A stretch of DNA of 64,000 nt from Orthonyx spaldingii (GCA_013397795.1 VZTJ01000523.1:4679218-4743217); one strand, 5' to 3'. Positions 1 to 13,777 are shown, numbered from the stretch's first letter. A program made the numbers and translations. The notes: generated by a model from the sequence alone, not told the origin.

Positions 1-152
1 AAACTCAGGCTGAAACTAGCACAGGAATCCTAATTAGCGTGTTTTCCTAACAATAGCATCGTCTTTCCAAATCAACAGGGGCGTACAACTGAGTAATTTT
101 TAGCAGAGTGATGGTTTGGTTTTGAGGCACAGTCTGATGAATCTGCACTTAC

Positions 153-272
153 AGCATTCCCAAAAGTCTGTCCTGATGCAATTCTTCCAGATTTCACCTC
201 CTTAAGTGCATGTATGAACACTGATTCACCTGAGTGTTCAAAAATAACAAAATAACAACCATTGGGTTCAAA
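153..272 (-). CDS. Candidate internal coding exon, product unknown
   Basis: On the minus strand a 120-base open segment (40 codons) lies between a possible acceptor (gcctgctaccag, ending at 273) and a strong GTAAGT donor (147-152). Both ends are in phase 0, so the exon would be symmetric. The peptide starts FEPNGCYFVIFEHSG and ends ASGQTFGNA. It mixes aromatic, aliphatic and charged residues like a folded domain, unlike the Cys/His/Trp-rich chance frames elsewhere. The open frame runs from 326 to 72, but the part beyond the donor looks unstructured. I do not recognise the family and found no partner exon. A candidate exon on the opposite strand lies only 182 bases away, so at most one of the two is likely to be real. 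A conserved non-coding element is the main alternative. Confidence 0.3.
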
Positions 273-454
273 CTGGTAGCAGGCAGATGATTCAGGTTTT
301 TGAAGGTTATTTGTATCAAGGCACATATTTTAAAAAAAATACCTCATAGCTATTAGTAATTTTTGTATGTGGCTGTTAATAGAGATTTTAGCACATATTT
401 TCATAAAAACCCCACCACCAACCTCCAGAGAAACAACTCCCCAGCCCACCTCAG

Positions 455-547
455 TTAGATGTTGATGGGCTTGAGCTGAATGCAGTCTTTTCAACTGACA
501 TAAGCAAACAGCATGCAGAGTTGCTGTACCATTTTTATGGTGCTGAG
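455..547 (+). CDS. Candidate internal coding exon, product unknown
   Basis: A 93-base segment (31 codons) follows a pyrimidine-rich acceptor (ccccagcccacctcag, ending at 454) and stops at a GTGAGG donor (548-553). It is in phase 0 at both ends. The peptide begins LDVDGLELNAVF and ends AELLYHFYGAE, which looks like ordinary protein with helical character. The same frame is open upstream to about 407 through a Pro-rich stretch. An alternative acceptor at 428 would therefore give a longer exon that adds a Pro/Gln-rich linker. Past the donor the frame reaches a stop at 575-577. I do not recognise the family. It may be chance, an exon of a lncRNA, or a real exon of a gene extending beyond the window. 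Confidence 0.3.
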
Positions 548-577
548 GTGAGGTACTGCTTTTTAATTAAACAGTGA

Positions 578-3500
578 TTTAGGGGAAAATGGGTATTTCT
601 AGGTGAGCTCAAACCACATAAATGTGAATGTGTTGTGCAGAGGCAGGTGTATGTTATTTTCAGTTTCTGCTATGAGTTATGTTGGCATTTGTAGTTTTAT
701 AAACATTTGCTGATGGGTCAGGATCAGAAGTTGGGTCAGGAAGGGATTGCAAGCGGTAGGCAGAGGTTGAAGGGGAGGAGGTGCATGAAGCTTGCTGTAA
801 TAGCTGGAAGACCCCTAGCTGCAGGTGGGGATTTGGAGCACCTCGATGCCAGCTGGACTGTAATCGTCTGCAGCATCCTTGTAGCCAGACTGGGGAGATG
901 GGTGGACTGCAGGATGGGGGGGAAACTGGTTGGATCATCATATGTAAAGGAGAGTTGTTAAAGGTTCTACTTCAAGTGACATTTCTTTGGAGTGGATAGA
1001 GAGACCAGTGCTGTTCAGCATCTCCATGGTTATAGAGATGAGGGAGGCAAGGCATGGTCTTTTCTTTTTGTACCGGAGATCCAGTTGCTTTAATTACCTT
1101 CTCAGCCTAGCTAACAGGTGCAGAGAGGATATTTTCTAGTTTGTATTTGTTTGAGGTTGAGAAGTTGCTTAGGAGCTGGAAAAAAAAAGAGAGATTTGGA
1201 AGTGATGGTGATATATATTCCTCTCAGACTCTTCTTACATCCTTGTAGTAAGAAAAACGAGCAGCAGACCTGACCCCAGGCTCTGTGACCCAGGAGGAGC
1301 AGGATTCCATCTTCAATATGGGAATATATACATTGACTTTTGGAGCAGTCACAGTGAGCACCTGGTCAACTCCTATATTGAACTGCAGCTGATTCCAGTA
1401 GGAAATGCACCCCTGTCTGCATTTAAAAATGCTGAGCTAAATTTCAGAAATCTGGTCTGTTGCAACTGGAGACAAACCTGTCAGCTTTGCTTTACCTACA
1501 TTTATATACCTTTCATTGAGGCAGTTTGAAAAGCAGGTATGTTGTTAAGAGACTGACAAAGCACAAATGGCAATCTTCAGATTCAGCTGATGAAAGGATT
1601 CAGAATCTGTCCACTGTATTAACAGTTTTCCCAACAGAAGCCATTGTCTCTGTGGCTTCCCTGGGGTGACATAGGCTGGGTTATGCTGTTGTTTTATTTC
1701 GGTTTTGACCTGTGGTCGTCTTGTGGCAAGAGCATGGTTATCTGATAATCACACGTAATATCTCTTCTTCTTGTTCTAAGTCCAGTTTTCTGGGACAAGA
1801 AGATTGCTGGTGGTAGAGCCAGGGTTTGTGAAAGGTGCCTGGCAGTGGGTGCTGCCTTGGAGAGCCTGGGGAGAAGGGAACACTGTGCTCTCCAGGAGGA
1901 TGGGGACAAACACGTTTTATACAGGAGTGAGGAGTGAACAGCTCATTCCCCGCAGTGAATCTTGAAGTGAAGCAGAAGTGCTTGGCAGATGCCTCTGTGT
2001 TTGGTGTAGTGTTGAGGTTTTTAACAGCCAAACAATAAAATGTAATGTTTGAAGGGAGCACATTGATTTTTATTCCTTCAGAATGTTTTCTTGGCTGCTG
2101 TTCCAAGACATTGGAGTTGTGTGGGTTCTTTAGGACTGTCTGGCCTGAATGAGCTTTGTTTACTGTAGGACTGATGACAGGAAAAGGATTTCAGGAAAGG
2201 TAGCTCTTAAATGAAAGTGCCATGATGTAGCATATACAAGTGCTGTATTATGACCTGAGCTTCTAACATTTGCTCAATACCCCAGAGAAATTCGGAAAAG
2301 TGCTCAGATAGGTCCTTTCATGTTTTATTTGAAGTCTTGACTTCTCTATCAATGTGTTTCAATGTGGGCAGGCAGTCACTGAGGCAGAAGGGAGGAAGAA
2401 GAATAGTTTCACTGCCCAACCGGTGGTATTTGCAAAATGTGAACCTCATTTTGTACGTTCAGCTTTGGCCTGGGCTCAGCTTCTGCTTTTCTGACACAGC
2501 TTTTCTGTGTCCAGAAAGAACCTGCAGCAATGCTTTCATGTTAAAATTTCTGATTTAGACAAAAACCAGTTTTCTTGCTTGAAAAAGCAGGGTTTTGCTC
2601 CCTCTGGGGAAGCCTGTTATCTGGTTACAAGCTAGTACATGATGGAGGCATGCTGGAGAGTGGTAGTACACTAAATGCTGCAGCTGTAATTGAACCACAC
2701 CAAGCATCACCTGCTTTTAAGTTATTAATGAGTTTGAACTATTTATAAGAAAGGAACACTGTGAAAAGAGAGGGCTTGTTTGTCTCTGGAAGAAAGTCCT
2801 GTTAAGGTCTGGGAGCATGCATTTATGTTGTATATTCTGATAGTGCAAAGTCTAGAAGGGGTGGCACCATGGGTGTGGCACTCAAGTGTCTGGATAAGGC
2901 ATCTGGCACCAGTGGAGCCCAGCATCCATCATCATCTGAGCATCCTTGGCTTCCTCCTCACTCCTCAGGAGGACTTGCTGCCTTTAGCCATTTCATGAAA
3001 TGTTAAAATGGCTCCAAGTGGTTGCCATGCTTGGGTGGTTGGATTGAGGCGTCCACCATGACCAGAAATATTGCTCTGCTCAGCTGATCCTGCTGCTGCT
3101 GAGTGGCCCCGAGTTACAACGCGTTGGGGAGCATCTCCAGAATAGCACAGGATAGGTCATGGTGCTTTGTATCTCATGGTCTGGAGGAATTGGGAAGGAG
3201 AGCATTTTGTCCTCTCCATTTCAAGAACTTGCTGCAAACTGCCTGACGGCATTTGGTCAAGTGAAAAACTCACAGGTAATAGTATAGGTAGGTTCTGGTT
3301 TCCAAACAAGAAAATAAGAGGTTGAAAAACAATGGCCCGGATCAGATTTCAGGGGGGAATAGACTGCTGGTGGTGTTCTCAGACATGGTTTGATCTCAAA
3401 GAAAAACAGATCTTCGCTTCATCATTTTAAATCAATTTCATGCTTCGGCAGTTCTACCCACTCCTGTCATCTCAGGACCATGGGTTGCAAATGGGACCCG

Positions 3501-4074
3501 TGCAACTTGCAGGAGCTGAAGCATTGCTGCAACACCCTTCCTGTGCTCAGCACTGTGGATTACATGGAGCTAGAAAGGCCAAGCAAAGTTTCTTTTGATG
3601 TCCACAAAATTGAGACCTTAAATTGGGCTGTTTAAAAGATTGCAACGTCTTATAAATGATGTATTGGAGCAAAAATAGCGACTGCTTGTCTGACTTCAGG
3701 GATTTAACTGTGAGGCTGTGACCTCTAGAGGCTAAGAATAAGCAAACAGCTTTCCATCTCTCCGTGCTCCAGCAGAGATGTGTTCCTGTGGTGACACATT
3801 TTTGTGCCATCTTATGAACTCTTGTTTCACATGGTGATTCCTCTAACTTTGGAAATGTAATTACAGTGCACCGTAAATTTTTTACTTTTGGCAAGATTAT
3901 TAGCGATGGCCATTTTGTTTGCAGAGATCATTTTTATAGTTGTTCTTAAACTAATACCTTAAATTGGTAATGGACATCTAGCCTCAGTAATACTTGTGTC
4001 TAAAGTGCCACATTGATTTTTTTGCACGTGCATATTTAAGTGCATGTTACATTAGATTTAACTTTAAGTAACCT
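578..4074. other. Non-coding stretch
   Basis: No supported gene. A GC-richer patch at about 700-950 opens several overlapping frames on both strands at once, which is a compositional effect. No recognisable transposon is present. Open frames such as 1738-2106 (-) and 3547-3894 (-) have chance-like composition and no paired splice sites. Confidence 0.6.
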
Positions 4075-4089
4075 CTGCTGCTGCTGCTG
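4075..4089. repeat. Short (CTG)5 microsatellite
   Basis: Five uninterrupted CTG units. This is too short to be expected to be unstable and it is not inside a supported coding frame. Confidence 0.9.
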
Positions 4090-7000
4090 TGGGGCCATTT
4101 CTGGGATGTAATAGGCAGCCACAATTTGTTGTCGTTGGCATTTCACACCAGGGAAGCAGGGAATAGCTGCTCTGGCTGAAAGCACCGTGTCCAGCGTGGC
4201 TTAGCTTACAAGCTCAGATGGAGTCACAGATGGTGCTGCTGATATGGCCATGGGTCCTATTGCGAACAGTGAGTGCTGGGGATGGAGCCTTGTACACCCT
4301 AAATAACCAGCAAAGTGGTCTTGATTCCTGTCTGTGGTGTTTGCAGCGTAACATTGTTGGTTTTCTTTGGTGTATAATTTAATGTCAGAATCTTTCAGTT
4401 GCTTTCTGTCTGTTTTCAAGGTATAAATGGGACAGTCCCCGCGCTTGCCCAGCAGTAAACAGGAGAATTGCTAAATGGGATCAGATTCACGGTGCTTTAG
4501 AGGAACGTGCAGGTAAACCATAACCTAGACCCAGGAGGATAAGTTACTTGCAGGGCCTGAAACCACAGTCTTTGTTCCAAAGAATATTGGATTTTGTGGC
4601 AAGCCCAGAGATCCTGGTGATGCCCAGAGGTGGCAGATCCCTCCCTCAGACCTGTGGACATCCTTGGCTGCCCTCTGCCTGCATCTTTCAGTTCTGCTAT
4701 AACCTTACATGCTGGGAGGATAAATAAAGAATTTTGGGTTTTTGGTTTTTTTTACTTAGTAAAAGTAGGTTGCAATTTCAGGGCTGTAGTTGTTCTAGGT
4801 GACCTCATTGCTGCCATCACTTGAGGTGCTGCAAACTGAGCTGGATGCCTGTGAATGTACCCTGAGGCTGCTCTTTCAGTCTGCTCTCTTTGCAAGGGGG
4901 AAGGTGGTAGAAGAAGGGAATCTCTGCATTGGAGAGTGAGGTCTCCAGTTGTAGTTTCTCTTTTGATGAATTCAGTGTGTGCAGCCCCTTCTCCTTTCCT
5001 GGTTGTGATGGGGAAGGACTTCCTCCTCTTCAAGGCTATCTGAGGTTCATAAAAAGCCCAGTGTTCAGGAGATTGTGCCTTTGGGGTGACAGTGCAAGGG
5101 GCAGTACTTTGATGATGGTGCATACATTTTTCTTGAAACAAAAACTTTCCTTGCATAAACAGTGCTGTGCTTGCCCTGTTGCTTCATGAGACCCATGTTC
5201 TAGCAGGTGGCTGTGCTCTGGCATTTGGTAATGGACTAAATGCAGTGGTGTTGATTTGGTGATCATTTTTCGTCTTGGTTTATGCTTGTGAACCTTTCTG
5301 CTGTCTGGGTTTTTTCTTGGTTTTGGTGTAGTCTTTTTTTTTGTTAATAATATTGTTGTTTTGTTCTCAGTCTGTTTTAAGGTTTAAATTGTTAAACATG
5401 CCATGACAGGAGTTTCACAGAGCGTCGCGGAAGGCCACTGTTTTCTTGACTTCTTAGTCCAGGTACAGAGCAGGATCTTTCACTTCCTCCTGCAGTCATC
5501 CTGGCCCCAGCACACCTGGAGTGAAAGTCTCCTCCCTGGTGGGGCAGGTGAGCAGAGTTTCAAAACAAGGGTCTGCCATGCAGTTTGCAGAGAGTCACAC
5601 AGATCGCACAGAGAATCTTGGAATGAATGGGAATTATGGACTAAATAGGTTTATAAGAATTAGAAAACCAAAGTGAATATCCAAATAGCTTTGTAATATG
5701 GTGTTGCCATAGCAACAGAGTTTGTACAGCACCTCATCATCAGAATTGTGCCAATACTGTCTCCTACTTCACCCAGTTGTAGAGCTGTTTTAAGCAGCTG
5801 AGAGCCCTTGGCTTGAAGTATCATGGGGGTTTTCCAAGCAAGTCAGCAAAGAGAACACACAGCTGGCCTGAAGTCAGCATGGAGCACAGGGGAACCCCTG
5901 GGTGCTTTTGCTTCAGGGGAACATGGGTGCAGTGGGGTGAGTGCTGGGATGCCCCTGGTGTTGCTGCTCCACCCTCAGCTGTACCAACTCACCAGGTGGG
6001 CTTGGTGATGGCTCCTTTGGTCCATGGGGCTGCTGTCTGCAAGGAACACACTCTCCTCCTTCCTCACACTGAGCTCAGAGCCTGTGGCTTGGAGCATTAA
6101 TGGCTGTGGTCATTATCAGTATGTGCAAATGAGGCTGGGCATTTTCTCTGTGCAAATGGACCCGTGGAGAGATGCCTCGTTTTATTTTACAGACAGTGCC
6201 AAACCATGGTTTTCCCACACCCACCCTTTCTTCCCTGCCTCCGCTCAGGCTCGGGGTGGGTGATGGATGAAGGAAGCAGCATGAAACTCCGTGACAAAGT
6301 GGGGTATAAGCATTCTGTGAAACATGCTCCAAGTGCAATATTCAGCCTCCCAAAATAAACTGCAAAGCAAGCTCATTCAGGGGCAGGCAGCGAGAGCAAA
6401 CATCTGAGGGAAATACAAAAGCTGCCTGGAGAGTCCCCAGGGCTGTGCTCTGTGGAGGGGCTCAGGGAACCACAGGAGCAGTGCTGAGCACCCAGGGGGT
6501 CTTTTTCTTAACGAAAAACACAGCAACTCCCCTTGTGCTACAGAGACTTAATTAAACAACAGCATGTGGTTCTTGTGCTTCGTGGTGATAACCAAGTGTC
6601 AGATGATGGGATGTAGCAGAGCCTTCCTCATGTAAGCACTAGTACTGTGCTGTGAAAATGAGACTGGCATTAAAAACAGTCCTCCTGATTAATACTGGAA
6701 GTTTGAGTGCTCTGGGTTCTTATGTATGAAATTAAACATTTTGCGTCTGATGTAAAATGCTTGCAAGACAGGTAATTAATAACATTAGAAACTAATTGAC
6801 TGGAAGTCCCGTGTATCTGATGATGACTACGTGAGCAGACTTGATTTGCAAATCACTCTGGGTGTTGTGGAGAGGACTGGGGCTTTTATTCTCTCACAGC
6901 CTCCTGCTCCCTCAGGTGTGGAGGGGACAAGTCCAAGCAAGGGCTTGGTGCCATTCTAGGCTTGTTGCAACCTTTCGTCTTCCTCACCTGGAAACACAGG

Positions 7001-10000
7001 GATGAGCAAATTAGCAAACAAGTTCATGCTTCCGCGTTTTCCCATCCCAGTGACAAGGATCCAGTGGGAACTGACACCTGGGGAGGAGGATGTGGCAAGG
7101 CTGGGAGTGGGTCTGCGTTAATGAGATGGTGCCTGCTGTGGCCCGTTGCTCCCCTGTGCCCAGGTCACACCGAGTGACGTCTGCCAGGGCCACAGAGAGG
7201 CAGAGCTGTGCTTCCAGCCTAATTAGCAGCAAAACATCCTCCAGCACAGGAACGCTTTGGCTTCTCCCACACTCCTGCTTCCAGCCAGCGGTAGCAGCAC
7301 AAGGGTGGATGGATCTTCAGTGGAAAAGGACTCAGTGACCCCTTGTGGGCCCCATAATCCCTTCCTGGAGAGCTGCGGCCTTGTTTCTTCATTGGATTTG
7401 GCATTGGTCAACTCAGGATGGATTTTGGGGAGAAAAACCCCCAGAGGTTAGCAACTCTGTGCTCTTGCTGTCCTGTGCTCCAGGCCCCTTCCTAGTTGGC
7501 AGCATCATCTTCAGTCTTGGATGTGGGGCTTTGGAGATGCTGTGGAGGGTGGTAGGGATGTGCAGGGGAGAGTGCAGCATGCCCAATCTGTAAGGTTTGG
7601 GCACCTTGCTGCAGAGGGGTGATTGAGTTGTTCCCTATCACCCCTGGCTACAGGTCCTGTGTGCAGAGCAAAGATGTTTCAGGTGTAGGTGCTGCTTTTA
7701 ATGCAAACCTCCTCATTATGAGCACTTGGAAACCATGATGGAAAAGGGCCAGAGACCTCAAACCAGCAAGGCCATGGAGAAAAGTTAAAAGGGGAGAAAT
7801 GTAAGAGTGGTCTGTGTGTCTGCTTTTGCCTGGCTTGGAATGTTCTCCCAGCCGTGCAGGATACCGCAGGCTGCTCCCTGCACTGCCAGTGCGAAGTGGC
7901 AGCTTGAAAGTGCCAAGAGGGAGTGAGACTCTTTGGAGCTTTTTGTTGCCCTTCTGACAGGTAGTAAACAGGGCTCTCTTCTCATTATTACTAAATCAAA
8001 ACTCTATTGATTCCTTCTGTGAAAACCTAGTGTGACATAAAATGTTTTATTTATGCTTTCAACCCGGGCTGACTGCAAAGATGCTGTTTTTGTAAATAAA
8101 TGAAATTAAATTCATTGCCAAGCCAGAGGCTCTAAAAACAGTCCAGCTCTCCCTGGCGTCTCCTGGTTGATGGGAGGCTCAGTTGTGCTGGCTGGTCCCA
8201 GCAGAGTTATGGGGCTGCCCATGAGCTGCTTCGGGCACTGCTGTTGTGGGAACAGGATCCAGCTCTACGTGCAGTGTCAGGACCAAAGCGTTCTTGTGTC
8301 CTTGTCTGTCCTGTGTCATTGTTCTTCCTCCAGTAGCTCAGAAGCTACCAAAGTGCTAAAACACCTTTCCCTTCCAAAGACTATTCCCTGTCTGCTGCAG
8401 AAGAGAAAGCAAAATGCAAAAGGTTTCGAGAATAAAACACTACTCAGGAACGCATCTCTGCCCACTTTGCAGCTGCATGCTGCAAAGGACATGCCAAAAG
8501 AAGGAAAGCAGCTCACTGATGCTGTGTGCTACTGCTCTGCCTGTGGGCTGCCAGGGGAAATGATCCCATCATAGGTTTGGTGAGCGTGAACGTCCGGAGT
8601 TATTGGGACTGCTTCAGAGCCTGCAGCTGACCCGATGCAGGGGTGGTCGTGCAGGGCACTGGAGATGAAGGCAGTGTGGCCCTGGTCATCAGCACAGCAT
8701 GAATTGTAGTTGTTTAATGTGGTGATTAGTGTTGTTTTTTCGGATGTCTGATGTAGCAATTAGCCCCCTCAGGCTGTTCAGTGGTAGGTTACAAGTACTT
8801 TCTTTCTGCCAAGGAGTACTCAGCGTCACCAGCCTCCCGGTGCTCCCGGGTACTCTAAGTGCTCCTGCACCTCATCTCAGAGATAGTGCAAGGTGAGGTG
8901 ACCTGCTGGCACAGGGATGCTGCTGGGCTGCCATCCAGTCAGAACTCGAATTGTCACTGGTGCTGTCTCCAGCTCAGCTCTTGAAGTATGTGGTGTTCTT
9001 GTTCTGGCAAGGACCTGCATGGTTTGACCTGCATTGCTCCATCTAATGCTTTGGTTGAACCTGTCTTAACAGGAATGAGTTTTGAACCAGAGAAGTGGCC
9101 CGTAGCAAAAACCCACTGTGATGTGCCAGATGTCCTTAGCTGCTACAAAACCATCACTGACAAGTTATCTGGGATCATGTCCCTTGATTAAGACCCTGAG
9201 ATAGGAGACAAAATACATCCCCTGGTGCTGAAAGAGAAAGCTATTGATTTTTCTTCCACTGGGTGAGATTGGTTTCTGGGTTTTGATGGATGACAGGTTG
9301 AAGTGTAACATAATCCCCAAGCTGCGAGTGTTTGGTGCTCTCTGGGACCAATGCCATCTTATTCCCAAAGCCATCAGGACCTTCAGGCTGCTGGTATTGC
9401 TCCACAGTGCTGCCCTGCTCCAGCGAAGGGAGAGGGAGGCATCCAACAGCAGCTTTGTGATGGAATGTTTAATTAGCAGAACACTTAAATGTGAGCATCA
9501 GATTGAAAAGCTGGGGTCGAGAAGTACTGTGGCTCTCAGGGGAGGGGAGAATGCACTAGATTTAAGTAAATGGGCTGGAGCAGCTTTCTCTGGTGGTTTG
9601 CTTGCCCCTCTGTCCAAGAGCCGACAGGGGGAGGCTCTGCCTCCTGCAGGAATTGCTGGCCTGTCCCACTCCTTTGCTCAGGTCTGCTCCAGGAGTCTGC
9701 TCATGGCATCTTCCACTCTTCATCCTCCAGGTCCCAAAAGTGCATGAGGAACGTAAGGAACATGGTGCTCTCTGTAAGCTGGAGGCAGCTACACAAGCAG
9801 TTTGGGGAGGAATTAGTTGTTCCTAGTACCTTGGGGGTTCTGGGCTGTAGCCCAGTGCTGAGCAGCCTCGGGACTGCACTCCCCTCTTCAGGTGGTCTGA
9901 GGACATGGAGCCCTGGGGGGCCCAGGGAAGAGGATCTGGGTAGGGAAGTCTCTGCAGAGGTGTTTTTGATGGGGCTTCTACTACATGACTGACAAACATA

Positions 10001-10134
10001 TTCACTTGGGGAGGTTTCTGGAGGAAAACGAACCAGAGAGTTGGTTCCAAGCCAGGTGAACTCTGGTGAGAACAGTTTCCCACAGTTCTTCATCATTTAA
10101 AAACAGTTTCTTTAGACAAAGTTCCTTCTAAGAC

Positions 10135-10154
10135 TTCCTGATTTTTATCAGGAA
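10135..10154. repeat. Small perfect inverted repeat (8-base arms)
   Basis: TTCCTGAT (10135-10142) and ATCAGGAA (10147-10154) are exact reverse complements around a TTTT loop. The left arm is echoed as a direct copy (TTCCTGATTTT) about 35 bases downstream. This may well be chance at this size. Confidence 0.7.
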
Positions 10155-12662
10155 AGCAAGCTGACTTTTTCCTGATTTTAAAACGGGAAGAAGAAAAATA
10201 GCTGCTGGCAGTAAGTGCATGTCATGGGAAAGCAAAACATAGAGGTGCAAGAGATGAAGCTGCAGTAGGTGTGTGCCAGGCACCCTGACACTTCCAGCAG
10301 CCCCTGCCTCGATGGGGAGGGATGCTGGACCACCGGCATCCAACCCAGGTAAAGGGTTGCTACCTCTTTACCTCCAAAAAAACTGTTCTTTGAGGAGGGC
10401 AAAGCTGTTGACAAACCCATCAGGGAAGACATCAGTGCTGAGAAATGCTGTCTGTTCACTGGGAATTTACGGAGCAAGATCAACTGTGTGTTAGTTGCTG
10501 CTTCATGCCTGGAGGCAGGGAGCTTCAAAGTGAATTATACAAGTATTGCACGTCCATGCCGGGAGGGTGGCTGCTGGAAGGAGCCTTCTTCCACTCTCCC
10601 TGGCAGTCCTTCAGGCAAGAGCAGAGCTGGCTGTGGAAGAAGCACTAATTCAGCCCTGGGGCAGCGATGCTGTGGCCAGTAACAACAGCTTGGCTGGACA
10701 TGGTTGAGTGGAAATGCTGAAGCGTAAGAGAACAGGGGAAAACATTGCACTGAAGATGCATTCTCACTGTGGTGTCAGGCTGTGTCTCCCTGGGGGGGGT
10801 TCCCTGGCCTTCCTTCCCATTCCCGCACATGTACCCACACGTGTACCCATCCACCAATGTGGTGTGCTTCCTGTTATTCCAGGGCTTCTCCTTGGACACC
10901 CTTGTCTGCCCTGGGCTGAGGATGGAACAGGGCTGCTGGCAGTGATCAGGACTCTGCTGTGGCAGTGATGGAGGCCAGCCCCAGGGCACCTGGGGCAGGG
11001 AGCAGATGCAGGGTGGCTGCATCCTGCTCAGCACAGACATCCTGTGGCAGATCCCACTGCTCAGGGTCTGAAACCCTCTCTGCTGAGGAGCTCTCCACAG
11101 GCTTTATGCTCCCACAGGGGTGCAGAATCTGATTGGTGCACCAAGGTCTGACTTTGCCTCTGTTTTGCCTATTGAAGGTTTCCCCTTTTTTCCCAACACT
11201 GTTCTTTTGTTAGAGGAGTCTGCTGTATAAAACTTCGGTGTTTCTGCCACTGGTGGGAGAAGTCTCCAGAGGGCATCTGGAGCAGAGGGGCTGGGTGGTC
11301 CTTAGCCCTGGGCTGTTCCTGAGATGTTTATGGCACCAAAGGGTAGGGCTGTCCTGCAGAACCAGGAGCAACAGGCATCTGAGGGAAGAGCACTGCAGCA
11401 AGACCACATCCACTGCGATTCCCTATGTGCCGTGATAAGCTGTCTTGATTTCTTTGTGAATTATTTAAAATGCAGGAACTGCAAACAGAAGTCTGGCTGT
11501 TTTTGTTGTGTGCACAGGCTAGATTAGAGCAGGAAGCTTCATTACAATGAACTTAGAAGTCTTCAAAGACTTGGATGTATTTTTCCCTTCATTGATAAGC
11601 AATATTGATTTCAGCAGCGGTTCTCTGCTGCGCCTGGCCACAGGAGTGTGGTACTCCTGCGGACCCAGAACTGTGCATTAGCACAAAATTGTGCACTTAG
11701 TGTTGAGCAAACTAGTTTTTTTTTCCATCAGGCTGTCAATTCACTTGTGGGAGAGAGGGTTCAAAAGATGTTTAAAGGGGAGATGTATATTCTTCTGTGG
11801 CTGGTAAAACCATCAGAGCTGCTGCATCACATTGTTGCCCCTCATGCTGGCTGCCAGAGTGCTGCTCTTCTCGGTGCAGAGAAAGGCAGGTTATCTCAAA
11901 CCTGCCCTATTCCTGTAGCGAGCTCTTCCCATGTAAAGGGAGTGTTTTCCTGCTGTCTCTGTGCTGAAATGATGCTTTAGGTAACATGCTGCTTCCAATG
12001 AAATCTCTATTCTTTTTAAAGCATAACATTTTATCACATATTGTGGTGCTGCAGAAAAAAAAAAAGTTTTCCTCCTTTTTACTGGCTAAGTAAATGCAGG
12101 ATTTTACTGTTTTTTGAAAAGGGATTGAGCACCCTGCTACCAAGAAGAGCATCCTGCCCAGGCCAGGCATCCAGGTACCAGTGACAGAACAGAATATGGT
12201 GGTCTTAAAGGGGTTGGGAGAGATAGGAGAAGGAAATGCTTCTCTGGCCCACACAGGCTCTTGACATAATTAAGGCAGGCAGCTAATAATGCTGAGCTCG
12301 TGGTGTGGAGTAAACCAGACTGATCAAAACCCATAGTTTTAAAAATTGCCATTATACAGATTCCTGTGTGAAGATTTATCCTAATCAACTGTTCCTCCTG
12401 TCCCACATCAGTGGCACTCACCCAGGTTTGGTGATGCAGCCAGGCTGTGTAAGGCTGGGTCTGTGTGCCTGGAGAAGACACAGCTCCTGTGCTTCACACA
12501 CAGTGCCACTGCTTTTTTGCCTGCTTGTGCTTCTCACTTGTTTTCAGAAGTAACAAGACAAAGGTTTAAAAAAATTAGTGCTCAACTTCCTCTGCTACAG
12601 AATGCACTACTCTTTGTTGTGATTCAGAAGTTACCTGGAAAAATATCACTAAAATAAGGTGT

Positions 12663-12679
12663 ACCTGATAATATCAGGT
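12663..12679. repeat. 17-base palindrome
   Basis: ACCTGATA and TATCAGGT are exact reverse complements around a single central A. An AGGTCA nuclear-receptor half-site overlaps the right arm (12676-12681), but its inverted partner is missing, so a hormone response element is not supported. Confidence 0.7.
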
Positions 12680-13777
12680 CATAAATACCTGCTCATGCAC
12701 ATCTGGATGCTGGAGTGTTGACTGCACTGTGGAGAGCTGTGGGAGGTGTTCCCAATGGACTCCTGTGAGTTAAGATCTACCCGGAGTTGGGATTGCAGGA
12801 GCATGTTGGAGGTGCCTGCTGATCAGCTGTTAACAGGCTCAGCCAAGTTGCAATTCAGCCTCTCATTTGAGCTCTTGGACTATTCTCAAAGAGATTTGAG
12901 TTCTGTGAGGGTTTAAGCTCAAATTGGATCATGATTTGCATGACTAATAATGTGTGTATGATGCTCCACATAGCAGCAACCATGACCTGAGCTCACACAC
13001 AGCAGCTTCTCTCTGTGAAATATGTTTGACTGAAACATTAAAATCACGGGAATGAGGGAGCAGCAACTTCTTTTGTATGTTGAGCTCTTTGGATGTACTT
13101 GAATCACACTGAATTTTTGGTTGTTTTTTTCATTTTTTATTTTCAGAGTGACAAAGACCCAAATGTTTTATAGCTGGAAAGCTAGATGCCAAAAGCTGAA
13201 GCTATAAGAGTATACAGTATTGTGAGTTGTGTCATAAAGCCACATGAATATCAATGCTGAATCCTAGAGGCTTGATTTTCTTCTTTACTCACTTAAATCC
13301 AAATTAACCCTCTTCAGCTGCTTTAGGCTGACATGAGATGGGCCCTGAATTAGCTGTTTCAGTCCTGAGTGGGCTCTCATGTTTGCACAGGGTTTGGAAA
13401 GGTCACGCTCTTGGATGCTTCTATCTGCATCCAAGTTTCTTTGGCATCAATCTTGCCCTTCCGCCACTCGGAGATCCAGGCTTGGAGTTTCATCGTTGGT
13501 TTTGGTTAATTAAAAATTGGCTTCACTAGTGCATGATATGAAGTGAAAAGCACATGCGCTTCACACCATGGTCGCTAAATATTTCATATTATGCCTGGAT
13601 TTTTTCAATGTTTTTGGCTTACCCTTGTAACTTAGTTATGTTTGCTGCAGCTGGAGGGGATTAGAGCCCTTTTTCTTCTCTCCCTTCAGCTGGTTGGTCT
13701 TTGCAGTCAAGTTGTGAACAGTTCTGTTTGTTTTTGTGCTGATAAGTCTCAATGAGAGGTGGTGGTTAAACAGAATT

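Larger units (their letters stand above)
4090..13777. other. Non-coding stretch
   Basis: No supported gene or transposon. Fairly long open frames occur at 4752-5156 (-), 8167-8574 (+) and 9244-9747 (+), but none has an exon-like structure or a recognisable domain. A run of 11 A lies at 12055-12065. Small inverted repeats lie at 10135-10154 and 12663-12679. Confidence 0.6.

Noticed and set aside
9244..9747. 167-codon open frame (+)
   Set aside because: There is no splice or promoter support and no recognised domain, overlapping frames are open on both strands, and the length is within chance expectation.
12663..12681. Possible nuclear-receptor response element
   Set aside because: Only one AGGTCA half-site is present; the palindrome does not create the matching inverted half-site.
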